Assembly: GCA_047967505.1 (NCBI GenBank)
Contig: CM106541.1
Length of the DNA: 64,000 nt
Reading direction: 5' to 3' (one strand)
From: Dipteris shenzhenensis
Taxonomy: Eukaryota > Polypodiophyta > Polypodiopsida > Gleicheniales
Part shown: positions 55,811 to 64,000 of the stretch, one piece after another
Layout of the letters: each line of letters begins with the position of its first letter
How positions within the stretch are numbered: position 1 is the stretch's first letter
Notes under the pieces: generated by a model
What the model was told of the DNA's origin: nothing
The model's input: only the letters and a program-made list of their open reading frames with translations
Databases searched by the model: none
Translations under genes and position numbers: made by a program

Positions 55811-56163
55811 CTCATCGATAGGAGGATGCTGGATGGAAAGGCTTACCCGACCTAGTAGAGGAGACCAGCTTCCCCTGGGCCAACGAAACACTCCTTCTAA
55901 GGACAAGAAACTCAACGGGTGAAAGGATCCCCACACCTGCTGAGGGGAAGACCCCTAAGGTGGAGGGCACAAACTCCTCCTCATCCATGAAAGTCTGAAT
56001 CTGCCAGTGCTAAAAAAAAGTTCCTGAGAAGCAAGTCTGGCCGAGGAGTGCGAAGAAGACCTACACTCATGGAAGATGGAGGAGAAGGACCTGCCAGGCC
56101 TCTATCAATAGAACTAGAGCTGGGGGCTGAGGAGGCCTATGGCTAGCCTGAAGAGGAATATGG

Positions 56164-56588
56164 TGTTGAGATATCGAGCTCCACTCGCGATATGCCAGGG
56201 TGACTATTATGCATTTATGCCAGGGTGACTATTATGCATTTATGCCAGGGTGACTATTGTGCATTTATGCCAGGGTGACTATTATGCCAGGGTGACTATT
56301 GTGAGCTGGAGATGCGGTTGGTACACCACCCACGAATAATAACTGGATGACAGCTATCCTTATCTACTCTAGTTTGTGGCTCAGTTAGTATGCCACCTTA
56401 GTTAGTTGAGTTTGGTTTGAGACCCACATATAGGGTTCTTCTATTTTCTTTGTACTAGAGTTCTTTTGGCTTTCACAACTAAGAAGAGGAAAACTGTTTT
56501 TAGCCTCCACCTTTGTGTGTATTCCCCCAATTGTTCATGTGAGAAAGCCGCAAGTGAGACTCCTTCCCTCTCTCCCACTATCTTCACA
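56164..56588 (+). repeat. P3 5' LTR (425 bp), expanded by tandem repeats
   Basis: Five copies of TGCCAGGGTGACTATT(A/G)TGC start at 56193, 56218, 56243, 56268 and 56285 (spacing 25, 25, 25, 17); the 3' LTR has one. Termini TGTTGAGATATCG and CTATCTTCACA are intact. Confidence 0.95.
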
Positions 56589-56601
56589 TGGTATCAGAGC
56601 C
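56589..56601 (+). promoter_or_regulatory. P3 primer-binding site
   Basis: TGGTATCAGAGCC directly after the 5' LTR. Confidence 0.95.
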
Positions 56602-57131
56602 TTGTTCGTGGTAAGGAGCTCAAGAAAGCAAGCCAAGTTCGTGGTGTCCTGGTAAGAGGACCAGTGTTGCTTTCCTATTTCGAGTTTGGGAGCAAATCTC
56701 TGCAAGTAGCATAGCCAGAAGTGCAAGAGTGCACTGTCTCAGATTGAGACGCCCTTCGCGGTGTGGCGAGAGTGCAGTGTATCCTGCGGGAGTGGGCGAA
56801 GCCCTTAGTGACGTTATTTTTCTGATTCGAGGTCATTTCGGGGCCCATTTTGGAGACGGAAGTTCTCCGCAGGCACTCAGAAAAAGGCCCTGTTTTAGCT
56901 GTGCGACCACTGTTCTGCAGGCTGGTGGAAAGTTGCCGCAGAAATTGCATCGTATGCCTGTGTGCAGAGATATTGGGAGTTGCAGATTCATGCTTGTTGC
57001 CTGTTGATGCAAAATCGTCACTAGGAAGTGACTGTGTGGTGAAATACCGCTTTCGTCAGTTTTGCAGATCTTCCCGTGTGAAGCAAAAGCTGTGTTTTTT
57101 GCAGTGACAGAATATTTTGCAGTGTTCTGTA

Positions 57132-58758
57132 ATGGCATCTGATTCTCTTTCACAGATTGTCACTGAAAAGCTTGACAAGAACAACTTCCAGGCATGGAAG
57201 TTTAGAATGACGAATTTCTTGATGGGAAAAGGCTATTGGGAGTTCATTACAGGAAATGAAGAAGAACCTGTTCTTCCTAATGTTCCCAGTCAACAGGAAA
57301 TGCAGGCATTCAAAGGATGGCATGAGAGAGCCAGGAAAGTTATGTACTAGCTATCTATCAGTATTTCGGACTCTATGATTGTGCATATTCAGGATGCAAG
57401 TACGCCAAAGGAGGCATGGGATACTTTGGCAAAAATGTACAGCACAAATACGCAAGCCAGGAAAATGCAGCTCAAGCAGGAGCTGCACAATGTGCAGAGA
57501 GAAAACATGAGCATCAATGACTACCACATGAAGGTGAAGAAAATTGCGGATGCACTTGCTTCCATTGGGTCGCCAGATAGATTATGATTCACACCAGATG
57601 TGGATTGAGAAGGACAGACAAGAAATATGTTTGAAAAGCTCTATGAAACCTGAGATGAGTCCTTTACTCAACCACACACAAGCCGAAAGAGCAATTAGGA
57701 AACGTGAGAAGACACATCTAATTTTGGTGAATACGGTAACGGCTACTCAGCCAAACACTAAGCCTACACACCAAAAGTTTCTTTCTCAAAATTTTGATTG
57801 TTTCTTAGAGGATTTACTGCCTGGAATACCATGTTCTTGACCTGAAGATCATAGGATAGAAATCCTACCGAGCAATACTCACACACACACTTTTGATACG
57901 GTAATTATCTATGATGACATCTACTATATGTGGGTGCTGATCAACTTCTTCAGAGGTAGAGGAGGCCGATCTGCAGGCCGTGGTAGAAATCAGAATATGC
58001 AGCAAACGCAAGAAAACCAGTCCTATGCAAGAGGACGTGGTAACTCTAGAGGCAGGGGGAGCCAAAGAGGCCGTGGTGGATGGCAGAGAGGCCAAAATGC
58101 AAACAGCAATGTTGAATGCTACTATTGTGGCAAAATGGGTCATATGGCTAAGGACTGCTATAAAAAGCAGAATGACATTATGACTGGAAAATTGTAGCAA
58201 GGCAATTATGCATCTTCTAGTAGGCAGGGTGATGACAGAAATGAGCATCTATTTATGGTGCAGCATATGACCAATTCTGTGACAAGTGCAGAAGAACGAA
58301 ATGATGTGTGCTATGTTGACTCAGGTGCATCAAACCACATAACAGGTCATGCAGAATGGATGCAAGATGCAAGGAAAATGGAAAAACCAGGATTTGTGGA
58401 GACTGGTGATGATACTACACATCCTATTGTGCAGATTGGAAAAATTCCTTTGTCTATGCAGGATGGGAAAAAGAAATACTTGTCTGATGTATTTCATGTC
58501 CCGAACATCACCAAGAATCTGGTTTCTGTTGGTCAGATGGTTGAGCAAGGCTTGCAGGTCAGATTTAATCCTCATGGATGCTTTGTTGAGGATATGAAAA
58601 ATAATGGTCACTTGATAGCAAAAGGAAAGAAGAAGGGCAGGATGTTTACGTTGGATGCGGACATGCCTGAATTGAGTGCAGCAATGTTTGCACATGGGAC
58701 CGGTGTAGTTGCAAATATTGATATCTGGCACAAACGCATTGGTCATGTTAATATATAG
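57132..58758 (+). pseudogene. P3 gag, protease and pre-integrase region, interrupted
   Basis: The ATG at 57132 (MASDSLSQIVTEKLDKNNF) opens gag as in P2. TAG at 57348 replaces the TGG of P2. At about 57574, after ADALASIGSP, homology ends and foreign DNA runs to about 57951. Homology then resumes at GGRSAGRGRNQN, past the C-terminal half of the UBN2 region. CCHC knuckle CYYCGKMGHMAKDC follows (about 58110-58151), then TAG at 58195 (CAG in P2), protease YVDSGASNH, the pre-integrase region, and TAG at 58756 (CAG in P2). No functional gag can be made. Confidence 0.93.
57575..57951. other. Foreign ~376-bp segment replacing part of P3 gag
   Basis: No similarity to P1 or P2 or to anything else in the window. 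In one plus-strand frame (to 57840) it reads as an open, hydrophilic stretch including MWIEKDRQEICLKSSMKPEM and FLSQNFDCFLEDLLPGIPCS, offset from the gag frame. It then has a short (AC)n run. It could be a captured host exon, a fragment of another element or filler DNA from break repair. Confidence 0.75.
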
Positions 58759-61656
58759 CGACTTAAATCAATGCAAGCCCAAAATATTGTTGCAGGATTG
58801 CCTAAATTCAAGGTTGCAGAAATGCACAAGGTTTGTGAAGCCTGTCAATTTGGGAAACAGGCAAGGAAACCTTTTCCTAGGCATGTTCAAGAGAGTAAAA
58901 AGCCATTGGAATTAATCCACTCTGATGTGTGGACTACTAAAGCTGCATCTATTGGTGGCTGTCACTATTTTGTCACATTTATTGATGACTTCAGCAGAAA
59001 ACTTTGGGTGTATTTTTTGAAAAAGAAAAGTGAAGTGTTTGGGCACATCAAAGCTTTCAAAGCTATGGTTGAAAAAGAAACAGGCCTGCAAATAAAATGC
59101 CTAAGGTTAGATGGAGGGGGAGAGTATCTCTCAAATGAGTTTGCAAGGTTCTCGCAGGAGCATGGTATAAAGCAGCAATATTCATGCAGTCATACCCCAC
59201 AGCAAAATGGAATTGCAGAAAGGAAAAACAAGCATATTGGAGAGGTATCACGGGCTATGCTAAATGAAAAAGATCTACCAGATTATTATTGGGCTGAAGC
59301 AGTTACTACAGCAGTTTATATAATGAACAGGACTCCCACTGCAGCAATACATGGCATGACGCCAGAGGAGATGTATACTGGTAGGAAACCAGATATTTCT
59401 CATTTGAAAATTTTTGGTTGCATTGCCTATCTCCATGTGCCAGATGAGTTGAGGTCCAAGTTGGATCCAAAAGCTGAGAAGTGCATCTTTATTGGTTATT
59501 CTCTGCAGCAGAAAGGGTATAGATGCTATAACCCTTCTACACGTAAGTTCACAGTGAGCAGAGATGTTGTTTTTGATGAGATGAGCAGCTGGTATAAACC
59601 AGTGAATGTGATGATTGATGTAGATGCACAAAATGGTAATGCTGCACAGATTTCACAGCAGCAATCACAAAATATTAGTGGACCTGGAGTGTCCTCTAGC
59701 AGTGGTTCACATACTTTGCCATGGACAGGCAGATTGAGATCAGGAGAATCTCCTCAAAGCAATGCAGAGAGTGGTATGCAGGTATCACGAAAAGGAAAAG
59801 AGAAGGTAGATCAGCCTATGTTTGATGTGAATGCAGGTCACTCTTATGTGGATGGTGAATCCAGTGGCTCAGAACAGAGCATTGATGATGAGTTGGGTAT
59901 TCCTTCTGTTGTTACACCTGGAGTAAGGAAGATCAGGGATGTTTTGAGAGCACCTAGAAGTGAGCCTATTTTGCGTAGGTCTACCAGGGTTAGGTATCCT
60001 GTGGATAGGCTGAAATATGATGGATTTACAGCCATTCACTATGCCTATATGGTCAAAGTGATACAGGAACCAGAACCCACTTCTTTTGAGCAAGCCATGG
60101 GAAATGAAAAATGGGAGAAAGCCATGGATGAAGAAATGGATGCCTTGGATGCTAATGCTACATGGGAATTGGTGCCTTTGCCTAAAGACAAGAATGCAAT
60201 TGGCTGTAAGTGGGTTTATAAGATCAAGCACAATGCAAATGGTTCTGTGAATAGATACAAGGCAAGATTGGTTGTCAAGGGGTATGCACAGACATATGGC
60301 ATTGATTATGAAGAAACTTTCAGCCCGGTTGCAAGGATGGCAACCGTAAGAGCAGCCATTGCTATGGCTGCATCAAAGGGATGGTCTTTACATCAGATGG
60401 ATGTAAAGAATGCATTCTTGCATGGTGATTTGCAAGAAGAGGTCTTTATGGAGCAGCCAGCAGGTTATGTTCATGCTATTCATCCTGAGTTTGTTTGCAG
60501 GTTGAAGAAAGCCTTGTATGGCTTGAAGCAAGCACCTAGAGCATGGTCTGACAAGATAGGACAGTATCTTGTCACTATTGGCTTTCAGATTTCCAAGGCA
60601 GATTTCTCACTCTATGTGAGAAAAACAGAGAAAGGGATTATGCTGCTGGTCATTTATGTTGATGATTTGATCATCACAGGTGATAGTGATGAAGATATCC
60701 TTCATGTGAAAATGCTATTGAGACAGAAGTTTGAGATGAAGGATTTGGGAGAGCTGCGTTATTTCTTGGGCATTGAGGTGATTAGATCACCAAGTGGGAT
60801 ACAGCTCTTGCAGAGGCAGTATGGATTGGACATGCTATCCAAATATGGGATGACAGGCTGTAAGCCTATTTCAGTTCCTTTGGAGCAGAATGTGAAGCTG
60901 AGTGCAGATGCAGGTGAGCTTCTGGAAGACCCTACTATGTACAGACGCATAGTAGGAAGTTTGATTTACATGACTATTACCAGGCCAGATTTGAGCTATG
61001 TTGTTGGGTTGGTAAGTCAGTTTATGCAGGCTCCAAGGAAACTGCATTTGGATGCGGCTAGACGCATACTCAGGTATGTGAAGTCCACATTGCAGTATGG
61101 ACTATTTTATGAGGCTGGGGTTCAGATACAGTTGCATGGATACACTGATGCTGATTGGGCTGGTCGTATTTCTGATAGGCGATCTACCAGTGGATATGTG
61201 TTCTCTTTTGGGAGTGCTGCAGTCACTTGGAGCAGCAAGAAACAGCCTACAGTTGCCTTGTCGAGCACAGAGGCTGAGTACAGAGGTGCAGCAATGGCTG
61301 CATCTGAGGTAGCTTGGTTGCATAAGCTACTCTATGATATGCATCAGTCTACAGATGGGCCGGTTGTCATTTATTATGACAACATGAGTAGTATACATTT
61401 GGCAAAGAACCCAGTCTTTCATGCCAGAACAAAGCACATTGAGGTGCATTATCACTATGTGCGGGAGAAGGTTTTACTAGGTCTTATTGATCTAGTTTAT
61501 GTCAGCATAGAGGATCAGGTAGCTGACATATTCACGAAAGCATTGGGCGCAGAGAAGCTGCGCAAGTTCAGAGACTTGCTTGGTGTGCAGGAATCGGGAT
61601 TGAGCTCGAGGGGGAGTGTTGAGATATCGAGCTCCACTCGCGATATGCCAGGGTGA
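58759..61656 (+). CDS. P3 pol: integrase, RT and RNase H, open frame
   Basis: First ATG at 58771; 961 codons to the stop at 61654-61656, with the last 13 codons in the 3' LTR. Order: HKVCEACQFGKQARK (end of HHCC), integrase core (IHSDVWTTKAASIGG, then DGGGEY preceded by RL where P2 has RS, and HTPQQNGIAERKN), a Ser/Gly linker, and RT ([63 protein letters not shown]). RNase H follows (YTDADWAGRISDRRS, STEAEYRGAAMA, YDNMSSIHLAKNP). P2 and P1 have a stop and frameshift at the QYGLDM site; P3 keeps the ancestral form. In the family this is part of a single gag-pol product, so without gag and protease it is probably not made or matured. Confidence 0.94.
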   Translation, partial: RLKSMQAQNIVAGLPKFKVAEMHKVCEACQFGKQARKPFPRHVQESKKPLELIHSDVWTTKAASIGGCHYFVTFIDDFSRKLWVYFLKKKSEVFGHIKAFKAMVEKETGLQIKCLRLDGGGEYLSNEFARFSQEHGIKQQYSCSHTPQQNGIAERKNKHIGEVSRAMLNEKDLPDYYWAEAVTTAVYIMNRTPTAAIHGMTPEEMYTGRKPDISHLKIFGCIAYLHVPDELRSKLDPKAEKCIFIGYSLQQKGYRCYNPSTRKFTVSRDVVFDEMSSWYKPVNVMIDVDAQNGNAAQISQQQSQNISGPGVSSSSGSHTLPWTGRLRSGESPQSNAESGMQVSRKGKEKVDQPMFDVNAGHSYVDGESSGSEQSIDDELGIPSVVTPGVRKIRDVLRAPRSEPILRRSTRVRYPVDRLKYDGFTAIHYAYMVKVIQEPEPTSFEQAMGNEKWEKAMDEEMDALDANATWELVPLPKDKNAIGCKWVYKIKHNANGSVNRYKARLVVKGYAQTYGIDYEETFSPVARMATVRAAIAMAASKGWSLHQMDVKNAFLHGDLQEEVFMEQPAGYVHAIHPEFVCRLKKALYGLKQAPRAWSDKIGQYLVTIGFQISKADFSLYVRKTEKGIMLLVIYVDDLIITGDSDEDILHVKMLLRQKFEMKDLGELRYFLGIEVIRSPSGIQLLQRQYGLDMLSKYGMTGCKPISVPLEQNVKLSADAGELLEDPTMYRRIVGSLIYMTITRPDLSYVVGLVSQFMQAPRKLHLDAARRILRYVKSTLQYGLFYEAGVQIQLHGYTDADWAGRISDRRSTSGYVFSFGSAAVTWSSKKQPTVALSSTEAEYRGAAMAASEVAWLHKLLYDMHQSTDGPVVIYYDNMSSIHLAKNPVFHARTKHIEVHYHYVREKVLLGLIDLVYVSIEDQVADIFTKALGAEKLRKFRDLLGVQESGLSSRGSVEISSSTRDMPG
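61602..61616 (+). promoter_or_regulatory. P3 polypurine tract
   Basis: GAGCTCGAGGGGGAG before the 3' LTR, identical to P2. Confidence 0.9.
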
Positions 61657-61951
61657 CTATTGTGCATTTATGTCACCGACTTGTTAGCTGGAGATGCGGT
61701 TGGTACACCGCCCACGAATAATGGATGACAGCTATCCTTATCTACTCTAGTTTGTGGCTCAGTTAGTATGCCACCTTAGTTAGTTGAGTTTGGTTTGAGA
61801 CCTACATATAGGGTTCTTCTATTTTCTTTGTACTAGAGTTCTTTTGGCTTTCACAACTAAGAAGAGGAAAACTGTTTTCAGCCTCCACCTTTGTGTGTAT
61901 TCCCCGAAAGCCGCAAGTGAGACTCCTTCCCTCTCTCCCACTATCTTCACA
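61617..61951 (+). repeat. P3 3' LTR (335 bp)
   Basis: Single copy of the 25-bp unit, a small deletion at CGAATAATGGATGAC, and about 16 bp missing before GAAAGCCGCAAG compared with the 5' LTR. Several substitutions make this pair more diverged than that of P2. Confidence 0.95.
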
Positions 61952-61956
61952 TATGG

Positions 61957-62480
61957 AGTCCTTATTTATGCTTGCAGTTTCTCAGTCGTCTTGACTGTGG
62001 CAGGAGATGGGTGACACCTAACTAATGAGTCACTTGACACACCTACCATGGTGCTCACTAGCACTCACACCATGTCCTACACAAGCACTAGCACATTGGT
62101 ACACACACACCACATGACCCTATCCATAAGTGTGTCCCCTAAACATCAATTTATCCAAAACCTACCCTGGTAGTAGCCATTCCACCTAGAATATGTGCAC
62201 CTAGAATATGTGTCTTTGGGTATCACCATAGGACATATGACCAACTAAAATGGAAATAACATATCATTTTAGGATGGACTATCCATGGCAGAGCACCTTA
62301 TTGACTCAAGCACATCAAGCTTATATAGGAAAATAAATAAATATCCTAAGCTAGAAGATGTTCCCCATGCAGCGGTCGCACACAAGTGTGCACATTCTTG
62401 CATGTTGATGAAGTCCTTGGCAAGAATGCCCTCGAAGGATGTGTCGATGAAATCCATGGGAGCAGCTGCGTAGGGCAATC
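61957..62480. other. Flank right of P3, probably LINE ORF1 tail plus unknown DNA
   Basis: The minus strand has a 69-codon frame (62478-62269; MDFIDTSFEGILAKDFINMQ) of unknown nature. 62030-62115 has CACTAGCACTCACACCAT-like short repeats. Whether all of it belongs to the LINE is unclear. Confidence 0.4.
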
Positions 62481-63360
62481 AGCCCATGACTCTCAAAACG
62501 TTGAGTGGAGAGGCACCAATATTAAAGTAGAAGGCCTTAATTTGGGTCAATCTTGCTTGATGTAGCAAAATCCTCAAATGAATATTCAATTCAAAGAGGA
62601 ATTTGCATAGCCCCCTCGTGATCAGAAACCAAGGTGCCTAGGGCTGGTGCATCTAAAGGCCCCTCCTCATGTGGAACTATAGTGTCTGGGGCTACAGCAA
62701 CATCCACCTCTAGAGTTTGGATAGTGTCTGTCTGAACTGGATCAAAAGTCTCCTCCTGAGCTAAGGGAGCCACTCTGATCGCTCTCCATCGTTGTACTGG
62801 GTGTGCTACAAGCTTTGGGCACCTTGCTACCCCTGGTGGTCCTGGGGTGTGCAGAGCAAGGTGCCCTACTGCTCCTAGTGGTCCTGGAGTGCATGGTACA
62901 GGGCACTAGGGAGGTGCAGTCAGGGTAGTATGTGAAGGAGCCACACCAGAAGACCTCTTGGGTCTTTTACTCTTCCTTGGGTAGGCTCTAACAAAGTGCC
63001 CAAGGGTCTTGCAAATCCTGCACTAGTCTTGTCTACTTGCAATCTTGAAAGAGAGAGCCATCTAGATGCTGAAGCATGATGTGGTCCTCTCAGAAGTTAG
63101 GGTTTGAGACAATGACCCTAACATGAGGCACCCCGTTCGCTCTGACTACCTCTGTCGAGGAAGAAGGCATGCCAAGAAGGGGGGGATCTTAGTGACCACT
63201 CCGAATGTGGTTCCAATAGTGGCAAGAAGTCGATTGTAGACCTGAGGAAGACCAGGAAATCTAATGAACAGTGATGTGACCTGACTGTCCTCCTTGACTG
63301 GGGATCATGCCCTTAAAAACCTCCACAATAGCCTCATATCGTGCGTGGAGCATGTCCTTC
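62481..63360 (-). pseudogene. LINE ORF1 remnant (DUF4283-like region and zinc knuckle)
   Basis: On the minus strand: LFIRFPGLPQVYNRLLATIG (about 63270-63210), resembling the DUF4283 region of plant L1 ORF1, then CRICKTLGHFVRAYPRKSKR (about 63025-62970), a CCHC knuckle whose last Cys is replaced by Tyr. A Pro/Gly repeat (HTPGPPGVARCPKL), then an acidic stretch 62773-62591 (APLAQEETFDPVQTDTIQTL), follows. Several stops and shifts occur. Strand and order fit the LINE at 54597-56163, with P3 inserted between. ORF1 proteins bind LINE RNA. Confidence 0.65.
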
Positions 63361-64000
63361 AGAAACTTAAGATAAGATCACTTTGCATAGCATATGTATA
63401 CAAGTCATGGTATCAAAGCATATCACCAGATTGCACATTACACAAAGCACAAAAATGGATCAAAACCCATATTTACAATGAAAAGCTTAGTTAAACCTAT
63501 TATAAAAAAAAGTATCCAATGTTTCACTATTCATGAAATACACAAAGGATTATGCAAGATTACCCATGTTAGGGACCGTAGGCAATAATAGAAAAACGCA
63601 CACAAACTTGAGAGACTGAGCATGTGATGATAGGAACACAAACTATTGAAACTTAAATTGAATGTGATATTGTTAACCTTTGTAACATTTTGTTTGAGCA
63701 AACAAGCAATTGAAGGAGTTTTGGTGCTCTCAAAATTAGAGACTTGGGGCATGCAATCATATAGCATTGAAACTTAATTAGGACTTGGTTACCTTAACAT
63801 TTGTAGACTACTTTTTCTACAACAAGAAACTTGAAAGCCTTTTCTTTTCTCTTGAAGTCAGTCTTTTCTCTAGAAGTTAGTCTCAAATGTTATGAAATGA
63901 GCAACTTGGAAAGTTATATCAAACATTGTAAAATGAACAATTGGGAAAGTCTCAAAATATTTTGATTTTTTCACTTTTCCTTCTATGGTCTCTTATATCA
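63361..64000. other. AT-rich end of window, nothing recognised
   Basis: CTCTAGAAGT(C/T)AGTCT is duplicated near 63850 and 63870. Two diverged copies of CTTGGGGCATGCAATCATAT/GACTGAGCATGTGATGATAG followed by ATTGAAACTTAA lie about 120 bp apart (63617 and 63743). No gene. Confidence 0.55.

Larger units (their letters stand above)
54597..56163 (-). mobile_element. L1-type LINE, 3' part with most of RT deleted
   Basis: On the plus strand a T-run at 54597-54605 corresponds to the poly(A) end. Reading the minus strand, an ORF1 tail leads to an endonuclease beginning NIQGLGR (about 55805). It continues through LLNVYDPNNTGERVSFWKEL and WIIGGDFNMVE to about 55313, then jumps to a C-terminal zinc-binding-type region (SSWALHIQRHCVESCYLEDV, ASIATWHIWRAKC) at 55155-54706. 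The reverse transcriptase between them is missing. P3 interrupts the element at 56164. Confidence 0.82.
56164..61951 (+). mobile_element. Ty1/copia element P3 (5788 bp) with foreign insert in gag
   Basis: Flanked by TSD TATGG (56159-56163 and 61952-61956). LTRs are 56164-56588 and 61617-61951, with PBS and polypurine tract. The same family as P1 and P2, but without their shared stop and frameshift. About 215 bp of gag are replaced by ~376 bp of unrelated DNA. Pol is otherwise open for 961 codons. It inserted into the minus-strand LINE. Confidence 0.97.

Noticed and set aside
62591-62773. Acidic 60-codon frame as a small host gene
   Set aside because: It lies in order between the zinc knuckle and tail of the LINE ORF1 remnant on the same strand.

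Overview
This window looks like the repeat-dense intergenic DNA of a large nuclear plant genome. I found no housekeeping gene, rRNA, tRNA or CRISPR. Almost everything recognisable is transposable-element DNA: Ty1/copia LTR retrotransposons with primer-binding sites (TGGTATCAGAGC) matching the plant initiator tRNA-Met, a LINE of the plant L1 type, a hAT-like remnant, and one or more DNA-transposon-like units with introns. Plant telomere-type AAACCCTA motifs also occur. I cannot name the species. The many old, stacked insertions suggest a lineage that removes repeats slowly.

Layout. 1-9351 is a three-level nest: copia element P1 (+) sits inside element R1 (-, 3681-8181), which sits inside a related-to-Q element Q1 (+, 8182-9351). 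10398-16163 is a reversed Q1-type LTR fragment split by the nearly complete copia element P2 (10538-16122, TSD TGGTG). 16164-17520 holds a hAT-like transposase remnant and palindromic repeats. 17.7-24.5 kb is an old repeat (blocks A, B and U) split by the youngest-looking element, Q3 (18981-24436, TSD AGACA, 665-bp LTRs, one in-frame stop). 24.4-40.9 kb is non-coding repeat DNA: tandem arrays, an array of palindromic ACCA..TGGT units, two related foldback hairpins, microsatellites and a 1.41-kb tandem duplication. 40.97-47.4 kb is the most unusual part. It has intron-bearing remnants of a putative transposase on both strands, an unrecognised multi-exon gene, and a decayed but unmistakable histone H3-like gene with an H3-type N-terminal tail. 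47.5-51.1 kb is a truncated, decayed relative of Q3 (Q4). 51-54.3 kb carries a second, rearranged copy of the U/B/A repeat. 54.6-63.4 kb is a LINE (-) interrupted by copia element P3 (56164-61951, TSD TATGG).

How the parts relate. P1, P2 and P3 are one copia family. P1 and P2 share the same stop codon and the same 2-bp frameshift near the RT/RNase H boundary, while P2's two LTRs differ by only about three substitutions, so a defective lineage probably moved using proteins supplied by another copy. Most in-frame stops in all families are CAG to TAG or CGA to TGA changes, as expected from deamination of methylated CHG and CG cytosines. The best candidate for a new biological system is the H3-like gene lying between copies of an intron-containing putative transposase: a transposon-associated histone H3 variant with a long inserted linker.
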